64,000 nt of DNA from Oxydemutator sp963693105. Lineage in GTDB: Bacteria > Pseudomonadota > Gammaproteobacteria > Poriferisulfidales > Oxydemutatoraceae. The DNA is taken from assembly GCA_963693105.1 (NCBI GenBank), contig OY843752.1, forward strand, positions 1,674,001 through 1,738,000, in the 5' to 3' direction. Positions 63,101 to 64,000 of the stretch are shown here, in pieces. Within the stretch, counting starts at the first letter, position 1. Every line of letters begins with the position of its first letter. The translations under genes and the position numbers were made by a program. The notes under the pieces are model-generated. The model was not told the origin of the DNA, ran no database searches, and saw only the letters and a list, made by a program, of their open reading frames with translations.

Positions 63101-64000
63101 GTTCCGTCCACCGTATTGGCTATGACGAAGATATTGTCACGAGTCAACATCGCGGTTGACAAGATGGAGACAGTCCCGACAACCATTACATCTCCCTCAA
63201 ACACCGCCAATGCTGGATCACTCCAGCCTATGAGAAGTTCCTCGTCGTCGTTAATGGTAACGGTGGCCATGTCAGGATTGACATCCACCCTGGACAACGC
63301 TTGACCCGACGGCTGGCTCAACTCCAGGCGGAACCGCTCGGTGTTCTCAATCAACGTGTCATTGGTTATGCCGACGGCGAAGCACTCCCTGCGCCGAGCA
63401 TCTGAGAAAGGACCGACCACTTGATTGGTAATCGGGTTGTAGTCGGCGTTAGTGGCCTCACTTTCTCTGGTATTCACGCTCACGGGGAACGTGCGGTCTA
63501 GAGGCTGGCTAAGGGGCGGATTGGTTACCATAACACACACCTGAAACTGTCCTACATCCTCGCTCTCCACGTAGCTCGTCCGCTCAAAACCCACTGTGAC
63601 CCGGTCCTCGTCCTCAATGGTGATGGTGGCCGTGGTGGGCGCAATCACGATGTTCCCGGCGTCGGCGGCCCCCGAGGGAAGGGAGAGCACAACGGAGAAA
63701 GTCTCTGCCTCCTCAGGCACACGGTCGTTCTCGATGGCAATTTCTACGGACACGCTGCGGGTGGCGCCGCTGAAGGGGCCGACAGGGTAGCTGGTGACCG
63801 GGTAGTCGTCGCCGCCATCGGCGGTTCCCTCCACCGGGTTGGCCACGATGGAAAAAACGTGCTCAAGCGGCTCGTCCGCCGCAGGCTCGGTGATTTCGAC
63901 GGTCAGGGTGACCGTTCCCGAACTCTCTCTCCACATAACAGCGCGGGAATCCTCCGCGAAGCCAAGCGTAACCGGGTCGTCGTCCACAATGCTGATGGTG
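60166..64000 (-). CDS. Second Calx-beta repeat protein with a GlyGly-CTERM-like tail (5' end outside the window)
   Basis: The frame is open to the window edge, so at least 1277 residues of a larger protein are visible; an apparent start at 63987 is internal. It contains about three Calx-beta repeats that match the last three of the giant gene closely, followed by the same ~900-residue C-terminal region with the acidic DADSDGIPDAAEARIGSNP and DADNDGIADAHDP stretches, and ends SGGFGLPALAALLLLLLLVSGRRG. Compared with the giant protein the membrane run has one more Leu codon, and a ~90-residue segment before the tail is quite different. The 3' flank is homologous to that of the giant gene for only about 10 bp beyond the stop. 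Role unknown. Confidence 0.88.
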   Translation of the reverse strand, partial: TISIVDDDPVTLGFAEDSRAVMWRESSGTVTLTVEITEPAADEPLEHVFSIVANPVEGTADGGDDYPVTSYPVGPFSGATRSVSVEIAIENDRVPEEAETFSVVLSLPSGAADAGNIVIAPTTATITIEDEDRVTVGFERTSYVESEDVGQFQVCVMVTNPPLSQPLDRTFPVSVNTRESEATNADYNPITNQVVGPFSDARRRECFAVGITNDTLIENTERFRLELSQPSGQALSRVDVNPDMATVTINDDEELLIGWSDPALAVFEGDVMVVGTVSILSTAMLTRDNIFVIANTVDGTAFGSTDYVARTNQRIGPFSSDTRSLPVEIGLIDRETDDGSRTFSVTLAAAAGSLPLTRNPDTLTITIRDDPVRVSLVEPEPGALFIAADDATTPQAGLNISTPRGAATTVLWSITTGPASMNSAAPEDFVGHSSYPITGAVVVLSTTTETHLFDLPGLVEYTDRDTEDRFFTLTLTGASGGGLAAGIITATPSVVTLGIAGRDTAPPRFSGLSWAGGQSRVWLRANEDLAILPPSRRTEVMTPEQLAASAEVRGFALTVTGSNVGAVMVTSALYHAPRGIALELARELTVDDGGVFAVYEYPGGDVPGIFDRALDVRTNETRNQTTQTATITISYGVMADADSDGIPDAAEARIGSNPLVAALPGERPAFAIASGRRGSAGTPALIAYSGIREYGARAHLGVSSVLSTTQTAANTTVTQAAATNIQAYYLSDTFGYDGGYADISSYGCTGEFPANYAAMVRAGGCETVDWSNVIANVEHRIGWLATTGENGLWAVDTATASNLPEQFIQRVPELNMDSQRLFTTGNDVVVRAAFDSTRIAATTLTLELSRIPVGSTVATAETEDSAGTPPTFSITSSFAIPATTGTEVWQITGLRNAGGTFRLWRATTRSSPRMDEYSLGLSTQTVVEVVPGADGFPPVVGRPQLTCNGNVVNVLVTGVACTLELPVRVGSTPETRVFTLTAPDDVPESIEVAGSGDTTATVMLRYPVVAATDPLATAGGDADNDGIADAHDPYDDIAYLPVAVSLEVSGTAGARIWQHIRPVFSGQGLRIGDSSLARAVTAGATRGTVVYNDYAASRFDNLPSGLSAVYDFSVFGVDYAGAGDEGGLAGVIIPLPQARYDDSGANLVVKYREGAAPVNFEATPDGNDYGFAPLVDGACPDDTRAVGSRYRDDDGVLRRVKSAGDACLVVYVLDGGDYDADGAINSVVKDPLGLRAGAVGGGGRRHHSGGFGLPALAALLLLLLLVSGRRGAANRPS

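Noticed and set aside
63985..63987. Start codon of the second Calx-beta gene
   Set aside because: The codon lies inside a Calx-beta repeat (DDDPVTLGF border) and the frame is open to the end of the window, so the gene continues.

Overview
The window is GC-rich, densely packed bacterial DNA, almost all coding, with many 1-4 base start/stop overlaps. Gene content and order point to a gammaproteobacterium that is not a close relative of the enterics. It carries rsmI / lpoA-yraN-diaA (LpoA is a gammaproteobacterial lipoprotein), the elongasome operon mrdA-rodA-mltB-rlpA-dacA, rpsF-rpsR-DUF2232-rplI-dnaB-alr, pcnB-folK-panBCD, and trpS-scpA-scpB-rluB. A methylenetetrahydromethanopterin/methylenetetrahydrofolate dehydrogenase and secreted proteins with a GlyGly-CTERM-like tail suggest an environmental or host-associated lineage.

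Layout. 1-4.05 kb: ribosomal and replication operon on the minus strand, ending in a truncated alr. 4.1-7.3 kb: RNase R, tRNA-Leu(CAG) and an Mtd-family C1 dehydrogenase. 7.3-12.6 kb: rsmI, then lpoA-yraN-diaA and a GlcD-like flavoprotein. 12.6-20.9 kb: a nitrilase-family amidase and a long minus-strand peptidoglycan operon (ppa, mrdA, rodA, mltB, rlpA, dacA, D-amino-acid aminotransferase) linked by 1-4 base overlaps. 20.9-24 kb: grxD, queG, pgi. 24.1-28.6 kb: a polyamine-type ABC importer with a Tat-type binding protein and an extended second permease. 28.7-33.4 kb: ppc followed by a tandem duplication carrying two copies of a coiled-coil membrane protein gene. 33.5-43.4 kb: panD, panC, panB, a FolK-deoxynucleoside kinase fusion, pcnB, an aldehyde dehydrogenase and two thiamine-diphosphate enzymes. 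43.4-46.1 kb: thpR, a DM13 protein and a self-contained Fic gene with two palindromic operators. 46.1-64 kb: rluB, scpB, scpA and trpS, separated and flanked by two giant Calx-beta repeat genes, one of 3332 codons and one that runs off the window.

The housekeeping genes are ordinary. The unusual part is how the DNA between and around them has been rearranged. At four independent places a gene end has been partially duplicated in tandem and left as a remnant: the ppc 3' end with the coiled-coil gene, the pcnB/folK junction, the thpR 3' end, and the scpB/rluB junction around the giant gene. Short in-frame or leader repeats have also expanded: 24 bp in rpsF, 33 bp in the coiled-coil gene, 12 bp in scpB, and 14 bp in the leader of the giant gene, where every unit carries a Shine-Dalgarno-like GGAG. 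The Calx-beta pair in direct orientation around trpS-scpAB looks like the product of a large tandem duplication followed by an internal deletion. Everything here was read by eye; family calls rest on motifs, length and neighbourhood, and no database search was run.
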